Shown here piece by piece: positions 53,101 through 62,531 of a stretch of 64,000 bases of DNA (the stretch's first letter is position 1; each line of letters starts with the position of its first letter). Source of the stretch: JADLDB01 sp040752975 (GTDB lineage Bacteria > Myxococcota > Myxococcia > Myxococcales > Myxococcaceae); assembly GCA_040752975.1 (NCBI GenBank), contig JBFMHF010000009.1, positions 17,207 to 81,206 on the forward strand. The letters run 5' to 3'. A program made the position numbers and the translations under genes. Under the pieces are notes generated by a model. That model searched no databases, had not been told where the DNA came from, and saw nothing but the letters and a program-made list of their open reading frames with translations.

Positions 53101-56100
53101 CCTCGAGACGGCGCTGGGCGACAAGGCCGAGGCGATCCGCCGCTACGCCGAGGTGCTCGCCACGAAGCCGTCGGATCCCGACGCGCTGGCCGCGCTGGAG
53201 AACCTCCTTCACGACGCGCAGCACCGCGAGACCGCCGCCCGGGCCCTCTTGCCCGCCTACGAGGCGTCGACGGATCACCGCAAGCAGGTGGCCGCGCTGG
53301 CGGTGATCGCTGACGCGGCGAAGGACTCGCTGGAGCGGATCACCTGCCTCAAGCGCGCCGCGGAGCTCCACACCCAGCACCTGAGGCAGCCCGAGCAGGC
53401 CTTCGCGTCGCTCGCTCAGGCCATGCGCATCGCGCCCGATGACGCGGCGATCCGCGAGGCCGCCCGCGCCGCGGCCGACGACGCCGACGCGCTCGACAGC
53501 TACGCCGAGGTGCTGGAGGAGATCGTCGAGGCGGGCGCCGGGCCCACGGCCATGGCGCTGCACCGCGAGCTCGCCGACGTCTACGAGAAGAAGCTGGCCC
53601 AGCAGGAACGGGCGGTGAAGCACCTCCACGCGGTGCTGCAGCTCGACGCCAAGCAGACGGACGCGCTCAAGGCCCTGCAGCGCCTGCACCGTGCCCGCGA
53701 GGAGTGGCACGAGCTGGTGCCGATCATCGAGCGGCTGGCCACGCTGGCGGCGGATCCGGCGGCGCGCAGCGAGCTGGATCGCGAGGCGGCGCTCTTGTCG
53801 GAGCAGCGGCTGCAGGATCTCGAGCGCGCCGCGCTGAACTGGCGGCAGATCGCCGCCCGGGACGTGCTGCACCGGGAGGCGGCCGCCGCCCTCGATCGGC
53901 TGTACGGGGAGCTCGACCGCCCGCAGGAGCTCGCCTTCGCGCTGGAGCTTCGGCGCAACCAGGAGGGCCAGAGCCCGCAGGGCCGCGAGCTCGCCTTCCG
54001 CCTCGCCGCGCTTCGGCAGAACCGCCTCAACGACGCCCGGGGCGCGCTGGAGGTGTACCGGCAGATCCTCGCGGAGGATCCCGAGCACGCCGGCGCCCGC
54101 GAGGCGATGGAGAGCTGGGCGCGCTCCGCGGGCCCCGAGAGCGCCTCGGCCGCCGAGCTGCTCGATCCGGTGTTGGCGCTCACCGGCGATCATCAGAAGC
54201 GCATCGCCATTCGCGAGGCCCGGCAGGCGCACGCCACCACCAACACGGAGCGCGCGCGGCTGGCCCACGAGATCCGCGCCATCCTCGAGCGCGATCTCGG
54301 GCAGCCCGAAGCGGCCTTCATGAACGCGCTCAAGGCCTTCACCGACGGCCTCGATCGCGAGGAGATCCAGCCCGAGCTCGAGCGGCTCGCCCGCGAGACG
54401 GGATCCTTCGAGGAGCTGGCGGAGATCTACGAGTCCACCGCCGAGGAGCTGCCGCCCGAGGACGAGCACGGCCTGCCGCTGTTGCGTCGCGCGGCCGAGC
54501 TCCGCGAGCAGCTGGGAGAGACGGAAGACGCCACGCGCGTCTGGAAGCTCCTGCTCGAGCGCGCGCCGAAGGACCGCCAGGCGCTCGACAGCCTGTCCCG
54601 GCTCTACGAGAAGTCGCAGAACGCGAAGAGCCTGTCCGACGTGTACGCGCGGCAGGCGCAGCTGGCGCAGGATCCGTCTCAGCGCTTCGAGCTGCTGGTG
54701 AAGTCCGCCGAGGCCTACGAGTCCGCCAGCGAGGACGAGCGGGCGATCGAGGCGCTCAAGTTGGCGCTCGCGATCAAGAAGTCGCCGCAGGTGCTGCTGG
54801 CGCTCGACCGGTTGTTCGGCCGCACGCGCCGGCACGCCGAGCAGGCCGACGTGCTCGATCAGCTCGCGAGCGCCGCCGCCGAGCCGCAGGACAAGCTGGC
54901 CTTCACGGTGAAGCGCGCCCAGCTGCTGGAGAAGGAAGAGCAGCTGGTGGAGGCGATCCGCGCGTGGGGCGCAGTGCTGAGCCTCTCGAGGAACGACCCC
55001 CAGGCGGTGGCTGGCCTGGAGCGCCTTCTGGCGCACGAGACGGTGCGCGTGGAGGCGGCGCGGCTGTTGGAGCCGGCGTACCGCGAGCTGTCCGACTTGA
55101 AGAAGCTGGTCGAGGTGCTGGACATCAAGCTGGGCGCCATCGAGGCGGCGCGGCGCGTGCCGCTGCTCCTGGAGATCGCCACGCTCCGCGAGGCCGTCGG
55201 CCAGAAGAAGATGGCGCTCACCGCGCGCATCCGGGCCTTCACCGAGGCGCCCGACGACGCGGAGGTGCGGGAAGAGCTGGAGCGCCTGTGCGCGGATCTG
55301 GGCGCCTTCGAGGAGCTGGCGGCCGCGTACGAGGACGCGCTCGAGCGCGGGCTGGGAGAGCCCCTGGCGGGTGAGCTGTGGCGGCGCCTGGCGGGCGTGT
55401 ACGGCGATCGCCTGCAGCGGCTCGATCTCGCCGCCCGCGCGTGGAACGAGGTGCTGGCGCGCGCGCCCAAGGACATGTTCGTGCTGGACGCGCTCGGCCG
55501 CATCTACCGGCGCACCAGCCAGTTCAAGGAGCTGGCGATCGTCATGCGCCGGCAGCTGGCGCTGGAGACCAACCCCACCGTGCAGGTGAACCTGCTCTTC
55601 GAGCTGGCCAACCTCGCGGAGGAGACGCTGTCGGACAAGGGCATGGCGGCGCAGTGCTACCAGGCGATCCTCGAGAAGAAGCCGGAGGATCCCAACGCCA
55701 TCAAGTTCCTCGCGCGGATCCTCGCCGAGACGGAGCGCTGGCCGGAGCTGGCCACGCTCCTGGGCCGCGAGGTGCAGTTGGCCGAGGCCCGCGGCCGGGA
55801 AGAGGAGGCGCTGGAGTTGATGGTGCGCCTCGGTCGGCTCAAGCTCACGCGTCTGGGCGACCCCAAGGGGGCGCTCACGACCTTCCAGGAGGTGTTGCGT
55901 CGCAAGGCCGCCCACGCGGGCGCCGTCGGCGCACTCGAAGAGATGGCGCGATCGGACAACCCACTCAAAGGTGAGGCCGCCACCACTCTGGAGCCCGTCT
56001 TCGCGAAGGAAGGCGAGCACCTCAAGCTGGTGCAGATGCTGGAGGCCCGCGTCGCCGCGGAGCCACAGGCCGCGGAGCGCGCGTCGCTCCTGCGCAAGAT

Positions 56101-59100
56101 GGCCGAGGTCTACTCGCAGCAGATGGACAACGCCGAGATGGCCTTCGTCGCGGCCGCCCGCGCGCTCCGGGAGCTGCCCGACGAGGCGAAGAACCTCGAG
56201 CTTGCGCAGCTCTTCTACAAGCCGGCCGACGCCGAAGACGAGATGATCGCGCTCTTGACCGAGGTGGCGCCGCGAGCCTCGTCGGACGTCGCACGCGCCA
56301 ACATCTACCGGGCGCTGGCCCGCCTCCAGGCCCAGGCGGACGAGGAGGAAGGCGCGGTCGAGGCGTGGAAGCGCGTGCTGGAGATCGCGCCCACCGACGG
56401 TGAGGCGATGCAGCAGATCGGCGCTCTGCTGGCCCGCCAGGGGCGCGTGCACGAGCTGCTCGACGTGCTGAAGCGGCAGCTGACGGTGGAGGAGGATCTC
56501 GAGCGCCGCGTGGCGTTGCTCTTCCAGGTGGGCGTGCTGCAGGAAGAGCAGCTGCGCGACGCGGCCAGCGCGATCGCCACCTTCCGCCGGCTGCTCGAGC
56601 TCAAGCCCGAGGACGTCAACGGCCTGGCCCGCATGGAGCGGCTGTGCGAGGCGCAGGGGCGCTGGCCCGAGCTGGCCGACGTGCTGGCGCGGCGGCTCAA
56701 GCTGGTGGGCCCCGACGAGGCGCCCGACGTGTCCTACCGCCTCGCCGTGGTGCGCGAGACGCGGCTGCTCGACAAGTCCGGCGCCATCGAGCTGTACGCG
56801 GAGCTCCTCGCGAAGAACCCCAACCACCCGGGCGCGCTGCAGCGCATGGAAGGGATCGTCCAGCGCGAGCCCCAGAATCAGCACGCGGTGGAGGTGCTGG
56901 CGCAGGCGTTCCGCGCGGGCGGCGATCCCGTGAAGCTGGCGCAGCTCATCGAGGCGCGGGTGGGCGTTTCTCCCGACGTGGTGGAGCGCAAGACGCTGCT
57001 CACGGAGCTGGCGCAGCTGCGCGAGGCGCAATCCGAGCCCGAGCTGGCCTACCTGGCCTGGTACCGCGCCTTCAAAGAGGATCCCAACGACAAGGCGCTG
57101 CGGCAGCACCTGGTGCAGTCCGGGTCCGCCGCAGGCTCCTGGGACGAGCTGGCCCACTCGCTGGAAGCCGAGCTGCCCCGCATCGCCGAGGCCGTGGACA
57201 TCGGCGAGGTGTGCCTGACGCTGGCGCAGGTGAACGATCAGCGCCTCGGGGAGAAGGAAGCCGCGGTCGTCTGGTACGAGAAGGCGCGCGCCGCGGATCC
57301 CACGCTGGCGCCGAAGTGTCTGCCCGCCCTCGACCGCCTCTATGGCGAGCTGGAGGAGCCGGCGAAGCAGGCCGAGGTGCTGGAGGCCCTCGCCGAGTCC
57401 ACCACCGAGCCCGCCGATCGCGTGGCCCTCTTCTTCCGCCTGGGGCAGCTCTCGATGGAGTCGCTCGACGCGCCCGATCGCGCCGCGGCGGCCTTCGAGC
57501 GCGTGCTCAAGAGCGACGCGAAGCACCTGCCGTCGCTCCGATCGCTCGAGCTGCTCTACGAGCAGGCGAAGATGAACGAGAAGCTGTTCGCGGTGCTGGA
57601 GGCCCAGCGCGATCTGGTGACCGGCCCCGAGCGCGAGCGCGTGCTGGCGAAGATGGCCACCGTGTCCGGCGAGGGCCTCGGCAACCTCGACGACTCGATC
57701 AAGCTGTACCGCGAGCTCCTCGAGAAGAACCCGCGCAACGATCAGGCCTTCGACAACCTGACCAACCTGCTCGATCGCGCCGGCCGCGCGGAGGAGCTCA
57801 AGGAGCTGCTCGCGTGGAAGCTGCAGTTCACCGTCGATCCGCGCGAGCTGGTGCGGCTCAACGAGCGCCTGGGCCGCGTGCTCTTCGAGCGCCTGCAGAA
57901 GCCCGACGACGCGGTGCCGTACTTCAAGGCCGCGCTCGAGCGTGACGCGCGCCACAGGGGCGCGATGGAGGCCCTGCGCGACATCTTCGACCAGACGGGG
58001 AAGAAGGACGACCTGGTCATCATCCTCCGGCGGCTGATCCCCCTGCAGGAGGACGCCAGCGGGGTGAAGCAGATCCGCATCAAGCTGGCGGAGATCATCG
58101 CCCAGACGGCGCGGCGGGAAGAGGCGCTCGACGCGGCCCGGCGCGCGCTCGAGGTGGAGCCGCACTCCATCCCCGAGCTCGAGCGCCTGCAGGCCGTCTT
58201 CGTTCACCTCAAGGCCTGGCCGGACGCAGTGCGCACGCTGGAAGCGAAGTGCCAGGTCGAGCTGAATCAGGAAGAGCGCGAGGCGGCCGTGCAGACGATG
58301 TTCCAGGTCGCCGACGTCTGGCGCGGCCCGGCCAACAAGCTGGAGCAGGCGGGCGGGGCGCTGGAGAAGGTGCTGGAGATCATGCCCAGCAACCGCCAGG
58401 CCTACGAGCAGGCGCTGGCGCTGTACTCCCAGCTGTCCGACTGGCGCTCCTACGCGCAGGTGATGGATCGCTACCTGCCGCACTTCGTCACCGAGGACGA
58501 GAAGGTCGAGGCGCTGCGCGAGCTGGCGAAGGTGCAGGAGTCGCGGCTGGGCGCCAAGCACGTGGCCTTCCTCCAGTACTGCCGCGCCATGCAGCTGCGG
58601 CCGCAGGACGACGCCACGCGTGAACAGGTGGAGCGGCTGGCCGACGAGACGGGCAGCCACGAGGAGTTGGCCGCGGTGTACGAGGAGATCGCCGACGCCG
58701 TGCCCCGCGGGCCGCTGGCCGAGCGCCTCTACCTGACGTTGGCGCGCGTGCAGGACACCAAGCTGGACGACGCCGACGCCGCCGAGGCCAGCCTGCGGAA
58801 GATCCTCGAGTTCGATCCCACCAACGAGGCCGCGCTGGAGCGCCTCGCCTCCATGTTCGCCCGCCGCGGGCAGAACAAGGAGTACATCGTCAGCCTCGAG
58901 CAGAAGCTGGAGGCCGCCGGGAGCCTCGAGAAGCGCAAGGAGATCCTCCGGGAGATCGCCCGCGTCTACGACGAGCAGCTGGGCAGGCCCGACGAGGCGG
59001 AGAACGCGCTGGTCCGCGCGCTCGAGCTCGACCCGGATCAAGAGACGCTGGGCACGCTGGTGGCGCTGCAGCGACGTCAGCAGAACCACGCCGCCGTCGC

Positions 59101-62100
59101 CTCCACGCTGATGCGGATGCGCGACATCGCGCCCACGCCGGAAGATCGCAGCCGCCTCCAGGTGGAAGTGGCGCAGGTCTACGAGCGCGATCTCTCGGAC
59201 GACGAGGCGGCGATCGAAGGCTACCGGCAGGCGCTGGAGTTCGACCCTGGCAACTCCGTGGCCCTCGACTCGTTGGAGCGGCTGTACTCCAAGCTCGATC
59301 GCCCGGCGGAGCTCTTGTCCGTTTACGAGCGGCAGCTCGAGCTCGCCGCCGACTACCGGCAGCGGGTGAAGATCCTCTTCGCCAGCGCGGCGATCTGGGA
59401 AGAGCGCTACCAGAACCTAGTCAACGCCGACGCCTGCATCGAGGCGGCGCTGCAGGTCGATCCGCAGAACATCCAGGCGATCAAGACGCTGGAACGCCTG
59501 CGCAAGGCCCAGGGCCGTTGGGACGAGTTGATCGGCGTCGTCGATCGCCACATCCAGCTGCTCACCAGCCCCGAGGAGAAGGCCGAGCTGTGCGTGGAGA
59601 TGGGCGACATCTTCCACCAGCAGCTCAAGGCCGTGGACCGCGCCGTCACCACCTACCACCAGGCGCTGGAGCTGGATCCCCGCTGCCGTTCCGCGATGCA
59701 CGCGCTGGGCACGCTGTACGAGCGCAGCGGCAACTGGCCCTTCGCCCTCGACATGCTGGAGAAGGAAGCGCAGGTGCTCGGCGGCACCGGCGAGGCGGTC
59801 GAGCTCTGGTACCGCATGGGGAAGATCAACGAAGACATGTTGATCGACGCCGGCAGCGCCAAGCGCTGCTACCTCGAGGCGCTGCGCATCGACGCGTCGT
59901 ACCTCCCGGCGATCCGCAGCCTCAAGGGCATCTACGAGCTCGAGCGCGACTTCGAGAACTACGAGAAGGCGCTCGTCGAGGAGGCCCGCCAGACGGAAGA
60001 TCCTCCCGCGCGCGCCAAGGCCTTCGTCGAGGTGGGCCGCTACTACGAGAGCCAGGAGCGCCGGGACGAGGCCGCGGTGCAGTACGAGGAGGCGCTCAAG
60101 CTCGTCCCCGATCTCGCGGACGCGGCGCGCCCGCTGGCCGACATCTACCTGTCCACGGAGAACTGGGTGCGCTGCGAGCAGATGCTCGACATCGTCACCG
60201 CGAAGATGGCGCAGCAGTACAGCATGGCCCCCGACGACGCCGAGCTGGGCCGCGAGCTGTGCCGCCGCTTCTACCGGCTGGGCTACGTTTGCGAGAAGAA
60301 CGGCAAGAAGGACAAGGCGCTGGTCGCCTACGAGCGCGCGTACCAGCTCGACGCCACGTACCTCCCCGTCCTGGAGGGCTACGGCAACCTGCTGGTGCAG
60401 ACGCGGCGCTTCGACGAGGCGGCCAAGGTGTACCAGTCGATCCTCGTCCACCACCGAGGGGATCTCACCGATCTCGAGGTGGCGGAGATCTACTGGACGC
60501 TGGGCGACATCCACCTCCAGAACAAGCAGCTCGATCGCGCGGAGAACCACTTCGAGAAGGCGCTGGCGATCGACGCGGGGCACGAGCCGTCGCTGCGCTC
60601 GATGGTGGCGCTGGTGGAAGGGCAGGGGAAGTGGGAGCGCGCCAGTGAGCTGCGCCAGAAGCTGGTGCAGGTGTTGGACGGCGACCCGAGGTACGAGGCA
60701 GGGGTCGCGCTGGGCCAGCTCGCCCGCGAGAAGCTGAACGATCCCTACGTCGCGATCGACGCGTACCTCGCCGCGCACCGGATCCGCCCGGACGCCCTCG
60801 ACGTGCTCGACGCCCTCTACGTGCTGTACCGCGAGACGCGGCAGGGCGCGAAGGCCGCCGAGATGCTGGAGAAGATGCTGCAGGTCCCCGCCCTGCAACA
60901 GGACGCGCAGCGGGCCAAGCGCGTGTGGTTCGCGCTGGGGGAGATCGCCCGCGACGAGCTGCAGGACGTGGAGAAGGCGGTGGAGTGCTTCAACGCCGCC
61001 CTCGATCTCGACTGGCACTTCATCGAGGCCTTCAGCGCCCTCGAGGCGATGCTGGGCAAGAACAAGAAGTGGAAGACGCTCGACGACAACTACAAGCGCA
61101 TGCTGGCGCGCTTCCCCAAGACGGAGGAGACGCACGTCGCGCGCATGACCATCTGGAAGGCGCTGGGCGACCTCTACCTGAACGTGATGAAGGCGCCCGA
61201 CGCCGCCGTGGAGGTCTACAAGGTCGTGGCCACCGGGCTTCCGGAGAACGTCGAGCTGCAGGAGCTGTACGCGGGCCTCGCGCAGCAGCAGGCGGGCAAG
61301 GAGCAGGAGGCGGTGGAGGCCTGGCGCCGTGCGTTACCGGCCACCACCAACCCGGGCCGGGCGGCGAGCGCGCTCGCGGAGCTGGCGGCGCGGCGCAAGG
61401 ACTACGACTCGGCGTGGATCGCCGCGCAGGTGGTGTCGGGCCTCATCGGAGAGCCAGGCAGCGGTGAGAAGGAGATCCTCGCCAAGCTGACGCCCTACGC
61501 CAAGAAGCGCGAGGTGGCGCAGCGACACCTCACCGATCGGCTGTGGACCGAGCACGTCTTCCACCCGAAGGTCCGCGGGCCCCTGTCCGAGTTGATGGCG
61601 ATCCTCTTCGAGCAGGCCGCCGCGCTCTACAAGGAGGACTTCGCCCGCTACGGCATCAACCCGCGCCGGCACTTGATCGACGTCACCAGTGCGCCCGAGT
61701 ACCAGATCCACCACTACCGCTACGTCTCGCGGCTGTTCGGCATGGACCAGGTGGCGCTCTTCTCGCCGTTCCTCGTGGCCACCCGCGAGCGCATGGCCAA
61801 GAAGAGCACCGAGGTGGCGCCGGATCCGATGGTGCAGATCGAGATCTGCCACACCGATCCCGTGAGCTTGAAGGTGGGCGGGAAGTACTTCAGCGAGACT
61901 GGCCAGAAGGAGGTCTATTACCTGCTCGGTCGCACCATGGCGCTGTTGCGCCCGGAGCTCGCGCTGACGCAGCGCCTGTCCGCCGAGCGCCTCGAGGCCG
62001 TGATGCAGGCGGCGATCAGCCTGTCCGTCGATCGGTTCCGCTTCACTGCTGATCTCCGCGCGATCGACACTGAGCGCAAGCTGCTCGAGAAGCACCTCAC

Positions 62101-62395
62101 CCAGCAGGCCCGGGACGCGCTCGCCCGCGTGACGCGCGCCTACGTGAAGGTGGCCACGCCGAACGACCTGAGGAACTACCTGGAAGGAGCGGAGCTGTCG
62201 GCCACGCGCGCCGGCGCCTTCGTCGCGGGGGAGATCGAGCCGGTGAAGAAGATGGTGATGGCCGAGACCGGGGGCACCTTCCGGGTCCAGCCGCGCTCGA
62301 AGATCCGCGACCTGATGGTCTTCGCCCTGGGTGAAGACCTGCACGCGCTTCGTGTAGCCGTAGGTACGAGCGTCGAGGTTCAGCTCCGCAAGTAG
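50147..62395 (+). CDS. gltI: Giant TPR protein GltI/AgmK
   Basis: The product is 4082 residues without signal peptide or membrane span, so cytoplasmic. From about residue 20 to 3750 it is a continuous superhelix of ~34-residue TPR-like units, often ending in a LxLDPxxxxAL or xPxDxxAL turn, roughly 100 copies. The last ~290 residues (from about 3790) are not TPR: they contain HPKVRGPLSELMAILFEQA, QIEICHTDPVSLKVGGKYF, KEVYYLLGRTMALLRPELAL and a helical end. Size, neighbours and content match AgmK of M. xanthus (about 3.8 thousand residues), proposed to organise the cytoplasmic side of gliding complexes. Confidence 0.92.
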   Translation: MGNPAEKPFGEVEASLEKTGRVDELIRLYESRSREVPRPEEAAHLLCRAADLARERLRNPVRAEELLRRALVYSPNAREALEGLKTIAEGRNDWTMLVEVLEKLALGSHGADAAALYLRAGELAETKVARRDRAVVNYQLASRAAPQERQAYQKARKLLLVDGRYAAAFDSLERERTALGDRELLEDYLSFAESLVLVPQEHALATKALVRALAIDGKNARAQAAQKELNKLEYTWRERVKQLKAQSLEERDRRTAARMSLQVARLFAFYEPAAVDKVKEAIDRCFALWPAMPDALELLEHTASKAGDVRVALTVFSKLAGDTRDKQAKCDLYLRIGQVLLSKLNDRAEAAAAFENASKADPSRPDAAELASEALIELGRKEEGVGVLERHLAALKDRHAQVTLRLTLSELCQKLLKDSAGARGHAEEAFKLDPNNAQVAWRLASLYADEGLLDGLWPLLDLAVSAPRPIAERVGLCELAAMLCEDAKDPRRAFRALSLALPLDPSRAALLASLKAAAEKAGEEKELALALRRAAQVAPPEAQEGLWRTLGQLLQSLQRPAEAQEAWLEVQKRHGDDPEAAQALSVLRKALAEEPQDPRSKLEAEARRLEASAADPAASAALYRKILELDPDSVATLKKLGAAAASLAQWDEVATVAERLMALADSPAERQEWRARLAQLYAERLGRKDESARIYLNLLSEGNESATVVGGLERLAAQGVRQADISRALAPLYARAGDYQRQVASLLVQLASVQEKDEQKSLLTLLADTTEKHLADMRGALDLRLRGLKLDPADSTFRAESVRLSRALKAQQEVARFFTELVGKVEDVALAVSLALEAGELAEEAAAIDDAAAALKAGLSRSPDTVALLERLTAIYTRAKRWADCDQVLRQRVALAQGEEKVALLLQLGDVSSELQRPREAAAALQEAIKAGAPELEHLPRLAQLLEAGGQLKELTEAQARLIALYEQAGDKEKAGALGLARARILETALGDKAEAIRRYAEVLATKPSDPDALAALENLLHDAQHRETAARALLPAYEASTDHRKQVAALAVIADAAKDSLERITCLKRAAELHTQHLRQPEQAFASLAQAMRIAPDDAAIREAARAAADDADALDSYAEVLEEIVEAGAGPTAMALHRELADVYEKKLAQQERAVKHLHAVLQLDAKQTDALKALQRLHRAREEWHELVPIIERLATLAADPAARSELDREAALLSEQRLQDLERAALNWRQIAARDVLHREAAAALDRLYGELDRPQELAFALELRRNQEGQSPQGRELAFRLAALRQNRLNDARGALEVYRQILAEDPEHAGAREAMESWARSAGPESASAAELLDPVLALTGDHQKRIAIREARQAHATTNTERARLAHEIRAILERDLGQPEAAFMNALKAFTDGLDREEIQPELERLARETGSFEELAEIYESTAEELPPEDEHGLPLLRRAAELREQLGETEDATRVWKLLLERAPKDRQALDSLSRLYEKSQNAKSLSDVYARQAQLAQDPSQRFELLVKSAEAYESASEDERAIEALKLALAIKKSPQVLLALDRLFGRTRRHAEQADVLDQLASAAAEPQDKLAFTVKRAQLLEKEEQLVEAIRAWGAVLSLSRNDPQAVAGLERLLAHETVRVEAARLLEPAYRELSDLKKLVEVLDIKLGAIEAARRVPLLLEIATLREAVGQKKMALTARIRAFTEAPDDAEVREELERLCADLGAFEELAAAYEDALERGLGEPLAGELWRRLAGVYGDRLQRLDLAARAWNEVLARAPKDMFVLDALGRIYRRTSQFKELAIVMRRQLALETNPTVQVNLLFELANLAEETLSDKGMAAQCYQAILEKKPEDPNAIKFLARILAETERWPELATLLGREVQLAEARGREEEALELMVRLGRLKLTRLGDPKGALTTFQEVLRRKAAHAGAVGALEEMARSDNPLKGEAATTLEPVFAKEGEHLKLVQMLEARVAAEPQAAERASLLRKMAEVYSQQMDNAEMAFVAAARALRELPDEAKNLELAQLFYKPADAEDEMIALLTEVAPRASSDVARANIYRALARLQAQADEEEGAVEAWKRVLEIAPTDGEAMQQIGALLARQGRVHELLDVLKRQLTVEEDLERRVALLFQVGVLQEEQLRDAASAIATFRRLLELKPEDVNGLARMERLCEAQGRWPELADVLARRLKLVGPDEAPDVSYRLAVVRETRLLDKSGAIELYAELLAKNPNHPGALQRMEGIVQREPQNQHAVEVLAQAFRAGGDPVKLAQLIEARVGVSPDVVERKTLLTELAQLREAQSEPELAYLAWYRAFKEDPNDKALRQHLVQSGSAAGSWDELAHSLEAELPRIAEAVDIGEVCLTLAQVNDQRLGEKEAAVVWYEKARAADPTLAPKCLPALDRLYGELEEPAKQAEVLEALAESTTEPADRVALFFRLGQLSMESLDAPDRAAAAFERVLKSDAKHLPSLRSLELLYEQAKMNEKLFAVLEAQRDLVTGPERERVLAKMATVSGEGLGNLDDSIKLYRELLEKNPRNDQAFDNLTNLLDRAGRAEELKELLAWKLQFTVDPRELVRLNERLGRVLFERLQKPDDAVPYFKAALERDARHRGAMEALRDIFDQTGKKDDLVIILRRLIPLQEDASGVKQIRIKLAEIIAQTARREEALDAARRALEVEPHSIPELERLQAVFVHLKAWPDAVRTLEAKCQVELNQEEREAAVQTMFQVADVWRGPANKLEQAGGALEKVLEIMPSNRQAYEQALALYSQLSDWRSYAQVMDRYLPHFVTEDEKVEALRELAKVQESRLGAKHVAFLQYCRAMQLRPQDDATREQVERLADETGSHEELAAVYEEIADAVPRGPLAERLYLTLARVQDTKLDDADAAEASLRKILEFDPTNEAALERLASMFARRGQNKEYIVSLEQKLEAAGSLEKRKEILREIARVYDEQLGRPDEAENALVRALELDPDQETLGTLVALQRRQQNHAAVASTLMRMRDIAPTPEDRSRLQVEVAQVYERDLSDDEAAIEGYRQALEFDPGNSVALDSLERLYSKLDRPAELLSVYERQLELAADYRQRVKILFASAAIWEERYQNLVNADACIEAALQVDPQNIQAIKTLERLRKAQGRWDELIGVVDRHIQLLTSPEEKAELCVEMGDIFHQQLKAVDRAVTTYHQALELDPRCRSAMHALGTLYERSGNWPFALDMLEKEAQVLGGTGEAVELWYRMGKINEDMLIDAGSAKRCYLEALRIDASYLPAIRSLKGIYELERDFENYEKALVEEARQTEDPPARAKAFVEVGRYYESQERRDEAAVQYEEALKLVPDLADAARPLADIYLSTENWVRCEQMLDIVTAKMAQQYSMAPDDAELGRELCRRFYRLGYVCEKNGKKDKALVAYERAYQLDATYLPVLEGYGNLLVQTRRFDEAAKVYQSILVHHRGDLTDLEVAEIYWTLGDIHLQNKQLDRAENHFEKALAIDAGHEPSLRSMVALVEGQGKWERASELRQKLVQVLDGDPRYEAGVALGQLAREKLNDPYVAIDAYLAAHRIRPDALDVLDALYVLYRETRQGAKAAEMLEKMLQVPALQQDAQRAKRVWFALGEIARDELQDVEKAVECFNAALDLDWHFIEAFSALEAMLGKNKKWKTLDDNYKRMLARFPKTEETHVARMTIWKALGDLYLNVMKAPDAAVEVYKVVATGLPENVELQELYAGLAQQQAGKEQEAVEAWRRALPATTNPGRAASALAELAARRKDYDSAWIAAQVVSGLIGEPGSGEKEILAKLTPYAKKREVAQRHLTDRLWTEHVFHPKVRGPLSELMAILFEQAAALYKEDFARYGINPRRHLIDVTSAPEYQIHHYRYVSRLFGMDQVALFSPFLVATRERMAKKSTEVAPDPMVQIEICHTDPVSLKVGGKYFSETGQKEVYYLLGRTMALLRPELALTQRLSAERLEAVMQAAISLSVDRFRFTADLRAIDTERKLLEKHLTQQARDALARVTRAYVKVATPNDLRNYLEGAELSATRAGAFVAGEIEPVKKMVMAETGGTFRVQPRSKIRDLMVFALGEDLHALRVAVGTSVEVQLRK

Positions 62396-62467
62396 ACGGG
62401 ATCATTGACTCGAGGAACGGGCCCGTCCGGTTGGGGAACCCGCCCGCGACAGGGGGCGTCCGTTCTC

Positions 62468-62496
62468 TTGCTCCCAACGCTCCGTAAACCTAATCT
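62468..62496 (+). promoter_or_regulatory. Promoter of gltJ
   Basis: TTGCTC (62468-62473), 17-base spacer, TAATCT (62491-62496), 36 bases before the gltJ ATG. It lies in the 136-base gap after gltI and gives gltJ a transcript of its own. Confidence 0.5.
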
Positions 62497-62531
62497 CATC
62501 CACTACTTAGACCGTCAGGTTCGAGACGAGC

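Noticed and set aside
49466..59089. A 3207-codon open frame on the minus strand across gltI and its upstream gene
   Set aside because: It is antisense to two well-supported proteins. The strong GC preference at third codon positions on the plus strand removes stops from this frame; its translation is low-complexity Leu/Arg/Gly/Gln/His-rich with no recognisable domain.
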